The notes: a model not told the origin generated them from the sequence alone. A stretch of DNA of 64,000 nt from Halichoerus grypus (GCF_964656455.1 NC_135718.1:131423966-131487965), one strand, 5' to 3'. Shown: positions 10,227-23,130, counted from the stretch's first letter. Translations and numbers: made by a program.

Positions 10227-10831
10227 CTATTTAGAAAAATGCATAAAACATATTCTAATGACTGTAAATGGCTGGGTATTTCTTCTAATTTATTGGAAAC
10301 AAAGTGCAGCTCTAATGGGAAGGAGTGGCATACAAGAGACAAAGACATGCTGGTCCCGGCCACCCCAGCCCCAGAAGCAGGTTCCTGAGACACCTAAGAA
10401 GACTTCTTTAGCTCTTGCCCCTCCTGAGGCTAGGGTTGAGGAGGAGGGTTCGTACTGGTCAGGGCTCAGCTTCTGGATTGTGTCTCTCTTGTTCTGCCTT
10501 GTCAAGAATTAACATCCTGCTCGTGTCCATGGAGACGTGAATGGTTGCCTACCTTGTATGTCTGCCCGACAGAACCGCTGCGCGGTATAGCAGGTGTGGG
10601 GAGAGTAGGTGGCAGGGGCAGCAGAGACATGTGAAATGCTTCTTACTGAGGGAGCAAGGCCTGGTGAGTGCCCGCAAGCATGGAGGGCCCCCCGGGAAAA
10701 GAGTGTGGAAGGAGTGCCTGGCCGAAGTGGGCTACATGTCACCACTGACCAGGGACAGCTCTGTGGGAACTTTGGAAGATGTCTAGAATTACAATTGGGT
10801 CTCTCCTCCTTTTCTTCATTTGAAAACATGT

Positions 10832-10837
10832 ATTAAA
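10832..10837 (+). terminator. Candidate poly(A) signal ATTAAA for the novel membrane gene
   Basis: ATTAAA lies about 730 bp after the stop codon. An AATAAA at 10983-10988 is an alternative but sits inside an old repeat. No transcript evidence is available. Confidence 0.3.
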
Positions 10838-10849
10838 CATCACCATGGT

Positions 10850-11260
10850 CTAGACTCTGGGAATCTAGCTGTGACCCCAACAGACAAAACCTTGTCCTCA
10901 CAGAGCTTACCTTCTAGGAGGGGGACACAGTCAACGAAAAAATGAGCAACATACACAGATGGGGGCGTATGCTATGGAGAAAAATAAAGCAAGTCGTGGA
11001 ACGTAGGGAACACCAGGTGGGAGCGGGATGATCAGGGGAGGCCTCACCATTACTTGACCTAGAGGAAGTGACGGTAAATGGGGAAGGACATTCTGGGAAG
11101 AAGGAATAGCAAATGCAAAGGCCCTGGGGTGGAAGTATACCTTACACGGTCAAAGAATAGCAAGGAGGTGAGTGTGTTTGGAGTGGAAGGGAAACGGTAT
11201 GAGGAGATGAGGTTTGTACAACAAGTCACCTGAATTTGGGAATCAGGAATCCAAAGCAGC
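10850..11260 (+). repeat. Ancient interspersed repeat, family shared with 33335-33720 and 62960-63470
   Basis: The order GACTCTGGGAATCTAGCTGTGACC, CACAGAGCTTACCTTCTAG, GCTATGGAGAAAAATAAAGC, GCAAATGCAAAGGCCCTGGGG recurs, in the same order though diverged, in the other two copies. I cannot name the family with certainty. Confidence 0.5.
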
Positions 11261-12690
11261 ATTTCCCATAGCATATTCCACCGAATGTTCGTTCAGAGCA
11301 GCCTGGTTTGGGAGGGAGTAAGCCTCTGGCTGTACATACCACTCTCTGCACTCCTGTTGCTCTTCTTCGTTGATCTCCAGCATTCTCCTCACTCACAGGG
11401 GACGCCTGAACTTCAGGCCTGATCTTTACGCCACCCTAATCCTTTCATCACCCAAGGTGACTTAAATGGCAATTATTGGAATTAAAGCGGGTGGAAGCCA
11501 CTGCTTGTCCTCTAGGGAAGGTAGCCAGGTTCACATCAGTAAGAACACCATACCCTATGGCTCCATTCCATTCATAGGGAAAGAGGAGTGGGGGAGGAGG
11601 TAGAGAGGAAGCACTAATATTTCCAACCCTCTGCCATCTTTTCTGTGTCAATCAAGGGCAAGTCCAGGAGTAGACAGCCTTTTGTTTTGGCAGAGATGTG
11701 TGCTTATCACGTGCCCTGGTGTGCTGGGGACTTAACTGGTGTACACCTGCTGTCCCAGCGACATTATTATGAGATCCCCTTTCACTCAAAAGTGTCATAG
11801 TTTGGATGGTACAGTATGCGGTCACCCATTAACAAAGCTTTGAAAAAGCAAAAGGTCTAAGACCAAGTAAGGAGGGGAAAGTGAAGATGTTTTGTACAAT
11901 AAAGTGAGAATGATTTGGGGGGGCGTGGAGGAGGCTGGGAGAATCATGAGTTAGGGGGATAATGTGGAAAGTTTTGAGGGGAAGGGGGGTTAAAGTCACA
12001 GAAAATACTTCTACCGCTACAAACCTCAGGAAAGCCTGCTGAACACAACAATGCCTGGTGCAGGTATTTTGGGGAAGGGAAAAGGGGACTGAAATACGCA
12101 TCTTGGTCAGCATAGAGCAGAAATAAGAAGGAAGTGGTAAAAGGTGCTATATGAATGAGTTGGACAAGTCAGGGGGAGGCTGAACTCAGAGCTGGAAGTG
12201 AGAACACAAACCCTCTGGAAATTCTCAGAAATCTCGGGGAGGACCCCAGAGTTTCCAAAGAACCAACAGCTAGAATATTGAGCCAATGGTATTAAATCTT
12301 AATGGGTAGATTGATTTCTACATAAATCTGGGTTGTAAAGTTTAAACAGGATTCTTTAGTGCAAGACTTCTCAGAGCCTTCAATATGTAATGTAATCTGT
12401 GAACGGCCATGTAGTATTCTTTAAACTCCCTTTCATTCCCCGACGAGCATCCCATAGGACGGAAAGTATTCCTTGTAGCACCTGTGGGAAGAGCTGGTAT
12501 AAGGGGGCACCTGCCTAGATGGCACTGTCACAGAGGGACCCCGGTGACCAGGGAGGGTGCAAGGTAGTCACTAGACTTTCATGGTGGCAAATGGGGTGAC
12601 TGACTAGCCTGAAGCCAGGACACCCCCTCCACCAGCCTTGATTTGTGCACAAGAGCTCCAAATTCTTAGTGAAGCAGCAAGAGACATCTC
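11261..12690. other. Intergenic sequence, nothing recognised
   Basis: No gene, young SINE or RNA is seen. The approximately 94-codon minus frame near 11829-12113 has no family resemblance. Confidence 0.4.
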
Positions 12691-12696
12691 TCTATG

Positions 12697-12925
12697 GTAG
12701 TGGCTCTCAGCTGGGAGAAAGTTCTCTCCCCCTTCCAGGAGACATTTGAAAATATCTGGACACATTTTTGATTGTCACAGTCAGGTGGGGGGTGTATGAG
12801 TGTTACTGACATTGGGTGGAGACCAATAGATGCTGTTAAACATCTTATGATGAGCTGGACACTCTCCGCCCCCCACAAAGTAGAATTATCTTTCACAAAA
12901 CGTCAGTAACACTGTTCCTAAGGAA
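12697..12925 (+). mobile_element. MER5A-like hAT non-autonomous transposon
   Basis: GTGGCTCTCAGCTGGGAGAA, GACATTTGAAAATATCTGG, TTTTTGATTGTCACAGTCAGG and GATGCTGTTAAACATCTTATG match the MER5A order. A second copy is at 29632. Confidence 0.75.
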
Positions 12926-12929
12926 TCCT

Positions 12930-14865
12930 ACTCTAGGGTCCTCCTGGAGTTCATGTGCGAGCCCACCTTGGTGCCGGCTCCTATAGATATCTAAAATAAA
13001 GATATTGCCCCAGCTTTCTCTGACCCAATCTTGGGACCCATGGTGATTCTAACACCAGTAAAATGAACACTTGATGATAATTAAGAAATCTTAACAACTA
13101 GAAGGAAGGATGACCAACCATCCCGATTTGCTGGGGACTGTCTCAGTTTTAGCATTGAGAATTCTAGGTTCCGGGAGACCTGTCAGGTCTGGGCTAACAG
13201 CTAGGACTCCAATACTAAACCGACCTTTGTGACTTTGGAGCAAAGAGCTGCCCTTCCCAGTTTGGATGGGAGAATTCTGGATATCTCCAGCTAAAGCCTG
13301 GAGGGCAAGGGAGTTATGTGCTCCAAAAAGACCCAGGTCTTGGCTTTAAGACAAATTCCTCTAGCTCATCCTCAGAAGAAGTTGTCCACAGCTCAGCAGC
13401 CTGGCGGGGGTAGCTGTCTTCCTCTCTTTGCTCTCCACCCGCACCCACGGCTCCTGCCCTGTATCACTCTCCGAGGAGCTGCTCAGAGCATTTCGCTGAG
13501 TGAGTGAATCGGATGCTGATCTTCTAGAAGATTTTTGGGAAATTCTGTTAAGTAGGTTGAGTAGCTTTTGTGGCAACTGTTCCTTCTCCTGGAAAAGCAT
13601 AATCCTGCGAGGCTCTGAAAACCCTCAAAGAAAATGTATCTGTTTTAACAAGGGATTTGGAACATGAAATACTTTGCAAAGTCCTAAGAGAAATCTCTCT
13701 GTGTGACTGGAAATGAGGCTCACTTGCTCTCTTAATGTTTCTATTAGAGGATAGAAAAAGCCAGCTTCCCAGTGCCCAGCAGGGAGGATTATTTTATCAC
13801 TGACATTATTTAGAATTACTGGCACATGGTGATAATAAAAAATAGACTGCCTTTAGTTTTATTGTTTTAAAATCCTCTACAGACAACGCAACCCTTTAAC
13901 TCCTGCTTCTGGCTCTGTAAAATGGAAATAACAATGGCTACTTTAACAGGTGTTGTCTGATGATGTTACATGAAAATATTCTGTAAACTATAAGATGCTA
14001 TAGAAAATGTGAAGAATTACCAACTAGTTATTACAATTGATTATGTTTAAGGAGTTGTTTCTCATTGATTAGTTGAGTGAACTAGATCAGCAGGACTGTG
14101 TTGTCATCATTAGAAGGGACTGGCCATTATCCATTAACACATGTTTTTTTGTTTTGAAAACCTGCCTCAAATATAATTTAGCAGCAGCTACTCATAAACA
14201 GGAACTCAGCAAACAAATAAATCGCATGACCCCCAATTTTTCACTTCCTTAGGAGCTGATCATCTACGTGGGGAGCTAACATAGACACAAAACAGTGGAA
14301 GAAAATTTGTGTGCAAGGTAGGCTAGCCCGGATGGACAAAATGTACAACAATGTACAAAGTTCCAAACTTAAAGAGACTGATGAGTACAGAGGAATGCCC
14401 TTCATTTTCAAAGGATTCTTGTTTTTAGAAAAGGTTGTATTTCAGACTTTGCAAAAATAGTGTACTCTTCTAATATACTCTGAAAATACGTTTCTGGGCA
14501 TGGAATGTTGAAAACTGGATCTAGTAAATTCATTGACACCCCTTGGAAACACACCAGCTGGGGCAATCTTGATTGCACAAGGAAAGTGGGAGGGACAGGT
14601 GGGGGCTCCAACATGTTAGATGGATGTTCCTTGAGGCCTGGTATCTGTGCACTCCTGTCCCATTCCTGCTATGTCTTTACCATGCTTTTGGGGTCTCCTG
14701 GTCAGGCTCCCCCTGTCCTCTGATATTGGAGCCCCTCTGGGCTCTCTCTTGGGAGCTTTGTCCTCTTACTTTACTCCCAAAGGCTTCAGGATGCCACTGA
14801 AATCAACATCTCTAACTGCAGACAGAAGCTGGGGCTTCTCTGACCAAAGACTGTGATGAGTCCCT
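12930..14865. other. Intergenic sequence, nothing recognised
   Basis: It is mostly A/T-rich, and no repeat or gene is identified beyond short chance frames. Confidence 0.4.
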
Positions 14866-15262
14866 CTGCTATCTATTCCCTGACTCCTTTTAACTTTCCA
14901 GAATACAGCATTCATCACACCTTTGTGTGATTTTTTAAAATTTATGTACTTATTTTTATTTTTTGAGAGAGAGAGAGAAAGAGGAGGGGGCAGAGGGAGA
15001 GGGTGAGAGAGAATCTTAAGCAGGCTCAGGGCTTGATCTCAAGATTCTGAGATCGGTCATGAGACCTGAGCTGAAATCAAGAGTCAGACATCTAACCAAC
15101 TGAGCCACCCAGGCTCCCCCTTTGTGTGATTTCTTATCTGACATCTATGATCCCAATCACATGAGGATGAGGACCATGTCTATCTTCTTCACTCTGTATC
15201 TCAAGCGTTTGGCACAGGGCCAGGTGCATCATACCATCAAGAAATATCTGCAGAATGAATGA
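14866..15262 (+). repeat. L2 3' fragment split by a SINE
   Basis: Upstream, CTATTCCCTGACTCCTTTTA resembles L2 3' sequence. After the SINE it resumes with GAGGATGAGGACCATGTCTAT, TTGGCACAGGGCCAGG and ends GAATGAATGAATG. Confidence 0.6.
14933..15118 (-). mobile_element. CAN-SINE nested in an L2 fragment
   Basis: It runs from TTTTGAGAGAGAGAG to CTGAGCCACCCAGGCTCCC. A CCTTTGTGTGATT duplication flanks it (about 14920-14932 and 15119-15131). Confidence 0.93.
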
Positions 15263-15324
15263 ATGGCAGAACCATTTTGGGGGGAATAACATAGTGGCCA
15301 TCGTAGGAAAGCCCTCAATTTTTT

Positions 15325-15500
15325 CTATAATTCTTTTTTAATAACAGCTTTATTGAGGTAGAATTCACATACCATACAATTCACTCATTAACACTCATGC
15401 GGTTTTTAGCATATCCACAGAGATGCACAACTAGTACCACAATCAATTTTAGAACAATTTGCATCATCCCAGCTCTCAGTAGCTGTCACTCTCCATTTCC
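15325..15500 (+). mobile_element. Old L1 fragment
   Basis: AATAACAGCTTTATTGAGGT then CATACCATACAATTCACTCA and CCACAATCAATTTTAGAACA are typical of an old L1M segment. Confidence 0.6.
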
Positions 15501-15529
15501 TCGTATGTTATTTTTAAAAGATGATACAC

Positions 15530-15662
15530 ACTGGGATTGAGCCCCAGGTCAGGCTCTGCACCCAGCGGGAAGTCTGCGTGAGATTCTCTTCCTCTCCCTC
15601 TGCCCCTCCCCTGCTCCCACGTGCTCTTTGTCTCTAAAATAAATAAATAAATCTTTTAAAAA
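15530..15662 (+). mobile_element. 5'-truncated CAN-SINE
   Basis: Only the body (CAGGCTCTGCACCCAGCGGG, CCTCTCCCTCTGCCCC) and the AAATAAATAAATCTTTT tail remain; the tRNA head is missing. Confidence 0.8.
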
Positions 15663-16087
15663 GCAGGGGCAAGAAACAGATAATACAGCCTAACATTTGC
15701 AGAGTGTTTTGTCGTCCACAGAGTACTTCATGCAGGTTCATCGATTCCTGAACAACTCTGTGAGGTGGGCATTATAGGGCATCTGTCCCTGAGGTTAAGC
15801 TTCAGGGTATGGAACGAGACCCCCAATCAATAAAAAGTTTCAGCTGGAAGAGAGGACAGGAGCGGTGGGAGTGGCTGGGAGCAGGAATCTTCTGCCTGTA
15901 GACCGCTAACTCTGGAAATGCACAGGGCTGGGTGCTCCCTGTGTGCTGTCATGTGAATGGAGGGCTCTGCGCTGCACCCCGCCCATGGCATGCTGACCTA
16001 CTCACTGATGCACAAAGTCCTTTAGGGCACACAGAAGGCACACAAATATTGCATGAGGCAAATGGCTTTTTGAAATAATAATAAAAG

Positions 16088-16272
16088 ATCTGAATGTGAA
16101 TCCTGGTTCTGCTACTTACTTACAATAACCCTGAATTTGAGAACCTCCCCAATTTTCAGTTTCTTTCTTTTAAAACAGTATCCTCCTTGTAAGTTTGTTG
16201 TGAGGATTAAATGAATTAGTGTATAGGAAGCAACTGGTACAGTTTCTGGCGCTCAATAAAACATTTTATTAC
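16088..16272 (+). repeat. MIR element
   Basis: GAATCCTGGTTCTGCTACTTACTTA, TCAGTTTCTTTC and TTGTGAGGATTAAATGAATTAG are in MIR order, ending GCTCAATAAAACATTTTATTA. Confidence 0.8.
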
Positions 16273-16673
16273 TAATGATAAACAGATTTGAAAAAAATAA
16301 ATTAAAACCCTCATGGCAGTAACACTCTATCATTACTGAAAAATGATAATTCATTGCTCTCCAGATTGTAGATAAATGAACACGCTCAAACACTGCTAAT
16401 GGAATACATCTTCTGAAAGCAGAAGGTCAATATGATGCAAGAACCATAAGTGCACTTTCCTTGAACTTAGATATTCACTTCTAGAGCTTAAGCCTAAGGA
16501 AAGAGTCTGAACTAAGGGGGAAAAAAATCTGTGTATACAAAGTTATCCATGACAGTGTTATCTGCAATAGTAGAAAAACTGGAAACAACTGAGTGATGAC
16601 CCAACGGATGGTTTGAAATTTAGGGTTAGACCAGCAAGGTGGGATATTAGGTAGCCATTAAAAAGGCGGTAAA

Positions 16674-16786
16674 GGGGTACCTGGCTGGCTCAGTCAGTAA
16701 TCATGCAACTCTTGATCTCAGGGTTGTGTGTTCAAGCCCCACATTTGGTGTAGAGATTACTTAAAAATAAAATCTTTAAAAAAAAT
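16674..16786 (+). mobile_element. Short older-type tRNA-derived carnivore SINE
   Basis: GGGGTACCTGGCTGGCTCAG head, GTGTGTTCAAGCCCCACATT B-box and a short AGATTACTTAAAAATAAAATC tail; it lacks the CT-rich body of the younger copies. Confidence 0.85.
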
Positions 16787-16889
16787 ACCATGAAAACCGT
16801 TTAGGCATAGAGGGACCCCCTTGAGCAGACACCCTGAGGATGGAGGGAGCCTGGAAGAGGGTGAAGAGAGAAAAGCAAGCAAAATACCC

Positions 16890-18480
16890 GAGATACAGCT
16901 TTAAGAGGGTAGGTAGCTGCCAGGTAGTGGGAGCCTTATAGATCTTGTTCAGGATCTTGGATTTTATCCTAAGTGCAATGGGAAGCTAAGGGAGAGTTTT
17001 TAACAGAGGGTGACATAACCAGAACTGTGGGTTTTAAAAGCTTTTTTGTTATAAAGTGGAAAACAATTTGGAAAAATTATTTTTAAAAAGCAAGTATGCA
17101 GGGGAAGTAGTAGGGAAAATGTATTAGAGTGATTGCATAGTGAGCAAGGTGTTTTCCCTTTGCCAGAAAATCCCTACTCCTGTTGACACACCATTTTCTT
17201 GAACCGTCCGGGGAGGGTAGGGGAAAGCGTGTTATTGACGTCCATCAGCCACTCCAGCAGGTGATAAACTATCAAAAATAGCTTCCTGTTGCTGTTACAG
17301 ATGTTATAACTTCATTTATCACTGTTCTGATCTCCCCTCGGATCCTGCCTTTGGGGCTGGAGTCTGTCGAGCTCAAAGCAGAGAGAGGCGTGCCATATCA
17401 TGTGGGGCTGGGCAGATGCGCCCTGGACGGGGGACCATGTGAGGAACGCACTCCTAGGGGCCTCTGGGCAGGAGCAGGCTAAGTGCCTTTGTGGTGAATC
17501 CTCAGCTCATCTTCGCCAGGTGTTTGCGAGCGGTTAGGCGGTGCGTGTGTGAGCTGCTGGTGTACCCCGTGCATGTGTAACAGAGCACTTGACTTTATTC
17601 CCTCTCTTATTCATGCCACCATCCTACTACAGGTGCAGGCAGAGTTCTGGCCACCCAGGACACAGAGACCCTCAGTAATTCTTACTTGGCTCTCTAAAGC
17701 AGAGTCATGGAGGATCTAATCAAAACTCCTTCCAGTTCTATATGAGGAAAATACAGTCCAGAGAGGTCAAATGCTTCAGATCTCTAGGGCACCGATGTCC
17801 AAGTCAAGTGGACTTTCTGTGGTTGCATTACTGTCTAGTGAGAGTGCACACATGGAGGACCCCGAATATGTCCCGTTCAAAGATCCTTAATAACGACACG
17901 ACGCGGTGAGCCTCGGAGTGGCATCATGGAAGGTTCTGGTCCAAGAGTGGTCCACACAGAGGAGCAGAGCTGCGTGAAGCTTACACAGCTCTGGCTGCTG
18001 CCATAGCTGTACCAGGTTCATGTCAAAGGGTAAACGAAGAGTCAAGACTCAGCTTGATCCCTGTAAGTTAACTGCAGCTTGAGTTAATTACTCAGAGTTT
18101 GCGGCAGAGTCAGGAGCACAGAGGAGTGTATTTGATATTGGCAGGTGAACTGGGAGGGTGTGGAGAGCCCAGTTAGGAAATCACTCTTGTGGGTCCCTAA
18201 ATCTTGAGTGATAACAGGGCTCTATGTTCATAACACAACTTATGCAAAGGAAAGCAGACGGCAGCCCCAGCGGTATTTCCACGGTGAGCAGATGATACAT
18301 CAAGGGCCATAAAACACTGAGCAGGACTCAGCCTAAGGGATGGCTTTCTAACTTATTTTAGAGATAAAAAGATAGATCACTGCCATTTGTTGTTTACCCC
18401 AGAAAGGAACTTCTGTTAAGTGTTTTGCCTATTTCTTTGTATTCTTTAACTTTAAACAAACTTATGAGATTTTTGTTTCA
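16890..18480. other. Intergenic sequence, mostly unrecognised
   Basis: A piece of the old repeat (ATCTTGGATTTTATCCTAAG ... GGGTGACATAACCAGAAC) is at about 16940-17030. No gene or young repeat is seen in the rest. Confidence 0.4.
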
Positions 18481-18489
18481 AAAAATTAG

Positions 18490-18640
18490 GTATTTATTAT
18501 TAACCCGATTTTACAAGTGAAAAAACTGAGGATCGGAGAGGTCAAGCAGCTTTCCTCAAGTCACACAGTTACCAAGTAGTGTAGCAGGGTTTAAATCTGA
18601 GTATATCTGATTCTGAAGCCATGATTCTACACTGATTAAC
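18490..18640 (-). repeat. MIR element
   Basis: CCGATTTTACAAGTGAAAAAACTGAGG, AAGTCACACAGTTACCAAGTAG and AAGCCATGATTCTAC are the complement of MIR. Confidence 0.75.
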
Positions 18641-18959
18641 TTGTCCTGAACAGGGAGGTGACATCACATAAAATTCTGCTTTCTTTGTTTTATAGCAGGA
18701 TCATTTTATCCTCCTCATGTCGTCTTCACTACCAAATCTGAATCCTGGGGGTTTAGCTTGAGACCCACCAAAAGCCTGCAATTGGACTTCCTTGCCTTCT
18801 TGATGTGATCATAGAAACTGCAACAACTGTCTTGGGTTGGTGTCATTTAATGTTTAATGGCAAAGAAATTGTCCTTGCAAAACGATCCTCATCTGTTGCC
18901 CTACATCCCATCCACGATGTCTTAATCTAGGGCCACATCAAACACAGATTCAAAGATGG

Positions 18960-19140
18960 GCCAGGCTGGAAGGGACCTTTGCTAATATCTAGAGACCTAC
19001 TTCTTCATTTTATAGAGGAAGAACATGAGTTACCTGATGGGAAAGTGGTTTGTCTGAACTCATGCAGCAAGTGAATGCGAGAGGTGGGATTTGAACCCAG
19101 GCCTCTAGACTCCTCTGCCAGTGCTCTTTCCATGCTACCA
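18960..19140 (-). repeat. MIR-type element
   Basis: GGCTGGAAGGGACCTT, TTCATTTTATAGAGGAAGAAC and GTGGGATTTGAACCCAGGCC define an old MIR-class copy on the minus strand. Confidence 0.7.
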
Positions 19141-19724
19141 GGCTATGTGCATATTTGTGGTATTTAAATGTGCATTCACATGGAGATAAAGAGACTACTA
19201 ACTTCCTCCATCTACGTATACTGTCTGCAGAGGAGCGGGTTAGAGCCATGCTGAGAAAGATAGAAGGTGTTATCTATTGCTTCACTCTGCTCTCCTCAAC
19301 TGAGCTAGATTATTATCTTCCAAGCAGCAGGCCCCCGCCCTCTTGGCAATGGTGAAACATTTGTGACTGACGTCCAATGACTGAGAAGCTCCTGGGTGGG
19401 GCTGGGGGGTGTTGGTGAGGACAATGTTTCCATCAGGACGTTGTTGAAACACAAGCTGGGGTGAGACTTTGCTTGTGGTCCCGGGGGTAAGTATCGTCTG
19501 GGGAGGGAGTGTGTGTCTGTGAACATAGACGTGCAGAAGTCTCAGAGGGGATTCTCTGTCTGTGTGCTGGGATTCCAGAGGGTGGAAGTCAGTTGCATTC
19601 GGCTTGGAGGCGGCCTAAGGCTGAACAGTTTGTCCTTGATGGACATTAGTCTCTTGTTCCCGAGACCTAAGATGTGTCTACGGTAACAGCACTGGCAATC
19701 AGGGCTCCGGCTAGAAGCCGCATA

Positions 19725-19905
19725 GACCTTGGATCCAGACAGAACTAGAACCAAAGAACTCTGCTAAACCTGTGTAAGCCTCAGTTTCTTCTTTTGTAAA
19801 ATGGGTATACAACCACCCACCTTCCAGTGTTGCTATGAGGATAACAGACAAGTAGTAGATTTGGTGCCCAGTGAAGCGCTCCATCAATAATAGCTATTAA
19901 TTAAT
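19725..19905 (+). repeat. MIR element
   Basis: TAAGCCTCAGTTTCTTCTTTTGTAAAATGGG, GTTGCTATGAGGATAAC and a terminal AATAATAGCTATTA fit the MIR 3' half. Confidence 0.8.
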
Positions 19906-20124
19906 CACTCTTTTTTTTTAAGTCAGCGGGGAACCAGATCCCAGAGAACGTCTCCCTGCAGGAGTATTTTCTTTAAGATTTGTTCTGAGTTGCAAAAGAC
20001 TGGCATATATGCAGGGAAGGGACTGGGGTGGCAATCTGAAAACGTTGTGAATGGGAGTCAGAGAATGCATGCCGTCACAGAGGAAGGTCATGGAATAACT
20101 GCAAAGAGTGATCCGTGACCCTTA

Positions 20125-20300
20125 CTTAGAGTTTACCCCGAGCCAGGAACTGTCCGAAGAGCTTTACATAGATTAATTCCTCTTATCCTCACAGCAACCC
20201 CGAAGACGCCAGTGCTGTTAATAACACCTCTTTACAGTCGAGGCAACTGAGGCACAGAAGTGTTAAGTGACTTGACCAAAGTCAAACAGGGAAAGAAAAG
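20125..20300 (-). repeat. MIR element
   Basis: AATAACACCTCTTTACAGTCGAGGCAACTGAGGC and GTTAAGTGACTTGACCAAAGTCA match the MIR complement. Confidence 0.75.
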
Positions 20301-20309
20301 CTTCTGGAG

Positions 20310-21420
20310 AACGTTACTACAGAGTGTGTTAGTTGTTAGTGCAGAGTGTGCTTAGTCTGGGAGTTTCAGGAGGCTCAGTGCTTGCAAGTGTCGACAAGGC
20401 ACTTGGGGAGGACTTGGTGATGGGCCCACTGTTTCTTGCTCTGTATATTGACCTTGGTGTTTAAGCTTTGGCAACTCTGCTCAAAACCCTACCTTGAGTG
20501 GGGTCGGATGTGCAATTGGCGGGACCCAGTGCAAATGAAAATCTGGGGTTCCTTGTTAAAAAACTATTAAGAATTTAAAGATGGCAACAGCAGAGCAGTA
20601 AACCAATCCAGGGGCCCTCGCCCCACTAGACTGCATAGGTGGCAGGCGCATGAAGCCAGCCCTGGCCCTGAGACCCAACAGTGAGGTGGGAACAGTGCTG
20701 GAAGTTTCCACAGTCTCACTTACCCCCCAGGATAAACTCTGCGAGGGAGACATTTGACTTCCCAATGAGCGGAGGAGAGACTGAGACTCAGGGACATTAA
20801 GTGGCTTCCCCAAGGTTAAACAGTGTTTCTTCTAGGTAAATGGACTGAATTGCAATGTGTACAGAACGTGACAAATTGCTTCTCCTACACATCGTTTCTA
20901 AGTCTTCTGCCAGGAATTGTGGAGTATAGAGTATGGACAACATGGTCCCAGCCATCAGAGCACTCACAAACTGAGCATAATCTGTAGAAGGTACTTAGCG
21001 TCTCTGAAATTTAGTTGGGCAATCTATCAAACAGGATGATTTGGCCCTTTCGATTCACCCGGAGCTTTGTGGGAACCAGCAAAAATGAATCCACGAATAC
21101 TGCTGAAGTTGCTTGCAATTCTTCGGAAACTTGCTGATTTAGGCTTAGAACTAAGTTGCATTTGGGTTGCATTTATCTCAAGTAATTTGCTGATAAAAAA
21201 ATGCTTTCCCCAAAATTATGAATTAGAAATTTTGAATAATTTGTTTTCTTCCTTAAAACTTGGTGGTGCCCGTCGCTATAAAAGTGTATTACTAGAGATG
21301 TGGCGTATCTGGTTGAAATTCAGAGTTGCTATTTCTGGTTAATTTGAGTCTCTCATCATTTATGTCCATGTTAGACTCATGGAATTCTAGAACGACGGCA
21401 CGTCAGAACTAGATCTATTT
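20310..21420. other. Intergenic sequence, nothing recognised
   Basis: A weak MIR-like remnant lies at 20765-20825 (GAGACTGAGACTCAGGGACATTAAG). The frame at 21067-21342 is open but has no splice or family support. Confidence 0.35.
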
Positions 21421-21424
21421 AGCA

Positions 21425-21540
21425 CACCACCCCCCTCAGTTTTAGACAGAGAAACTGAGGCTCAGAAAGAAGTGACATGTTCAAGGGGGCTGAACTTACA
21501 AAGCCACCAAGCTGGAGAGTTGATGTGGGTTCTCATTTCA
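21425..21540 (-). repeat. MIR fragment
   Basis: TTTTAGACAGAGAAACTGAGGCTCAGAAAGAAGTGACATG matches the MIR complement. Confidence 0.7.
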
Positions 21541-22006
21541 CATTCCAGATGTGTCCCAGCCATCTGGGGTGAGACCCTTGCCATGGTAACCAGCACTGAA
21601 GGGAATCCAGAGACGATTTTTCAGACACCCAGGACAAAGGTGATGTCCTGACTCTCTGTCGTCCCCTTCCCCATGGTGTTTGACGGAACCCACTCCTCCT
21701 TTCTCACTGTTGGATATCTTGACCTTCTCTGTCCCCTGGTGCATGGACACGGCGATAGTCATGGGAGCAGGGACTGTTTAGGACTGAGGACTTCCCAGGA
21801 CCATATGGCTTCGTATCTTGGGTTGCTTATACCTCTCATCTGAAAATCATGGGTGAGCCCCGTTTTCTTACAGGGCCCTCTGGAAATGGGTGTGTTTTTA
21901 TAGTTAAGCCAGTTTGTGTTGAATCCTCTGTTTGGGTCTGAGGATCATTCCCTGTTGAGCACCTATATATGCCAGGCACTCGACTAACCTTCTTAAATAT
22001 TGTGTG

Positions 22007-22138
22007 CAGTATGGTGAAGACTCTGGGCCCAAACAGCCTGGGTTTGAATTCTGTCCTCTCCAAGGGGTTTCTCATATGTAGAATGGGGACACTACCTCAT
22101 AAGTTTGTTATTATGATGATTAAACAAGATGATTAATA
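22007..22138 (+). repeat. MIR fragment
   Basis: GACTCTGGGCCCAAACAGCCTGGGTTTGAATTC, then GTAGAATGGGGACACTACCTCATAAG; the next SINE abuts it. Confidence 0.75.
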
Positions 22139-22139
22139 G

Positions 22140-22262
22140 GGACACCTGGCTGGCTCATCAGTAGAGCACGTGACTCTTGATCTTGGGGTCGTGAGTTCGA
22201 GCCCCACATTGGGCAGAGAGCCTACTTTAAAAAAATTTAAAAATAAAAAATAAAAATAAATA
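22140..22262 (+). mobile_element. Short older-type tRNA-derived carnivore SINE
   Basis: GACACCTGGCTGGCTCATCAG head, GTCGTGAGTTCGAGCCCCAC B-box and an AAAATAAAAATAAAT tail. Confidence 0.88.
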
Positions 22263-22339
22263 ATATATGCAAAATGCTTTGCATGATGCTGGCACATTAC
22301 AAGCCCACGATGTGTGAGTTAAAAAAAATGAAACAGGTG

Positions 22340-22440
22340 CTGTCCCCATTTTTCAGATAAAATGCTGAGGCCCAGAGAAAGAGAGCAACTCATAGCTAGG
22401 AAGGTCAGAGCTGAAATTCCAAACCCAAGCCATCTGGCCG
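22340..22440 (-). repeat. MIR fragment
   Basis: TTTTTCAGATAAAATGCTGAGGCCCAGAG, followed by a degraded body ending CCAAACCCAAGCCATCTGGC. Confidence 0.65.
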
Positions 22441-22444
22441 CCGA

Positions 22445-23130
22445 GTCCCCGCTCCTCACCATCTTCCTACACTTACTTGTGAGGCTGCCTTGCAGTGTAT
22501 CCAGCTTTCTCCCACCGTATCTTATTTACGTATGGCCAAATTTATATGGAAACTTGTTGAAGACAGCGGCTTCCCCTGCAGCCAGGGCTGGCAGACGCCT
22601 TTTGCCGGACTGCCCTTTCCCTCCTTCTCCATCCATCCATTGCCCGTTCTTCAAAGTTCCTACTCAGTGACTCCTCTCTGAGTGTTCTGTTGAGTGGGGA
22701 TCAGTTTTCCCTCCGAGATAGTACATATTATGGATACTACTCCTTCATCATGCTTTGTTGTGACATCTCTTCTGCTTTTTGATTTTTCACATATTAATGT
22801 CTTGATTTTTCAAGTACAATGTGAGCTTTTGAATGCTCAGATGGCTTTCGTCCTGTCCATCAGACTATTTCACACAGGGCCACGCACCTAGACCACTCAA
22901 TATATATTTGATTGGAACTCACACATGTAGCTGATTATTTCAGTGTTTTATTAACATGGTAAAATACAACTTAGGTTGTAAATAAATTTTTTATGTAGAT
23001 AAATTTAGCACTATGCTAATTGAGGGACTCAGAGTTTCCAGGCTTGTTTCAATACTCTTAAAATATTTTTTTTCCTGATTAGAAAAAAGATATGTTAATT
23101 GCAGAAAACTTTGACAATGACAGATAGTAT
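22445..23130. other. Intergenic sequence with L2-3'-like piece
   Basis: An L2 end-like stretch (ACAGGGCCACGCACCTAGACCACTCAATATATATTTG) is at about 22870-22912. Nothing else is recognised. Confidence 0.4.

Noticed and set aside
10006..10512. 168-codon frame with a Cys-Val run
   Set aside because: It is the shadow of the true terminal exon read in another frame through the (GT)n microsatellite.
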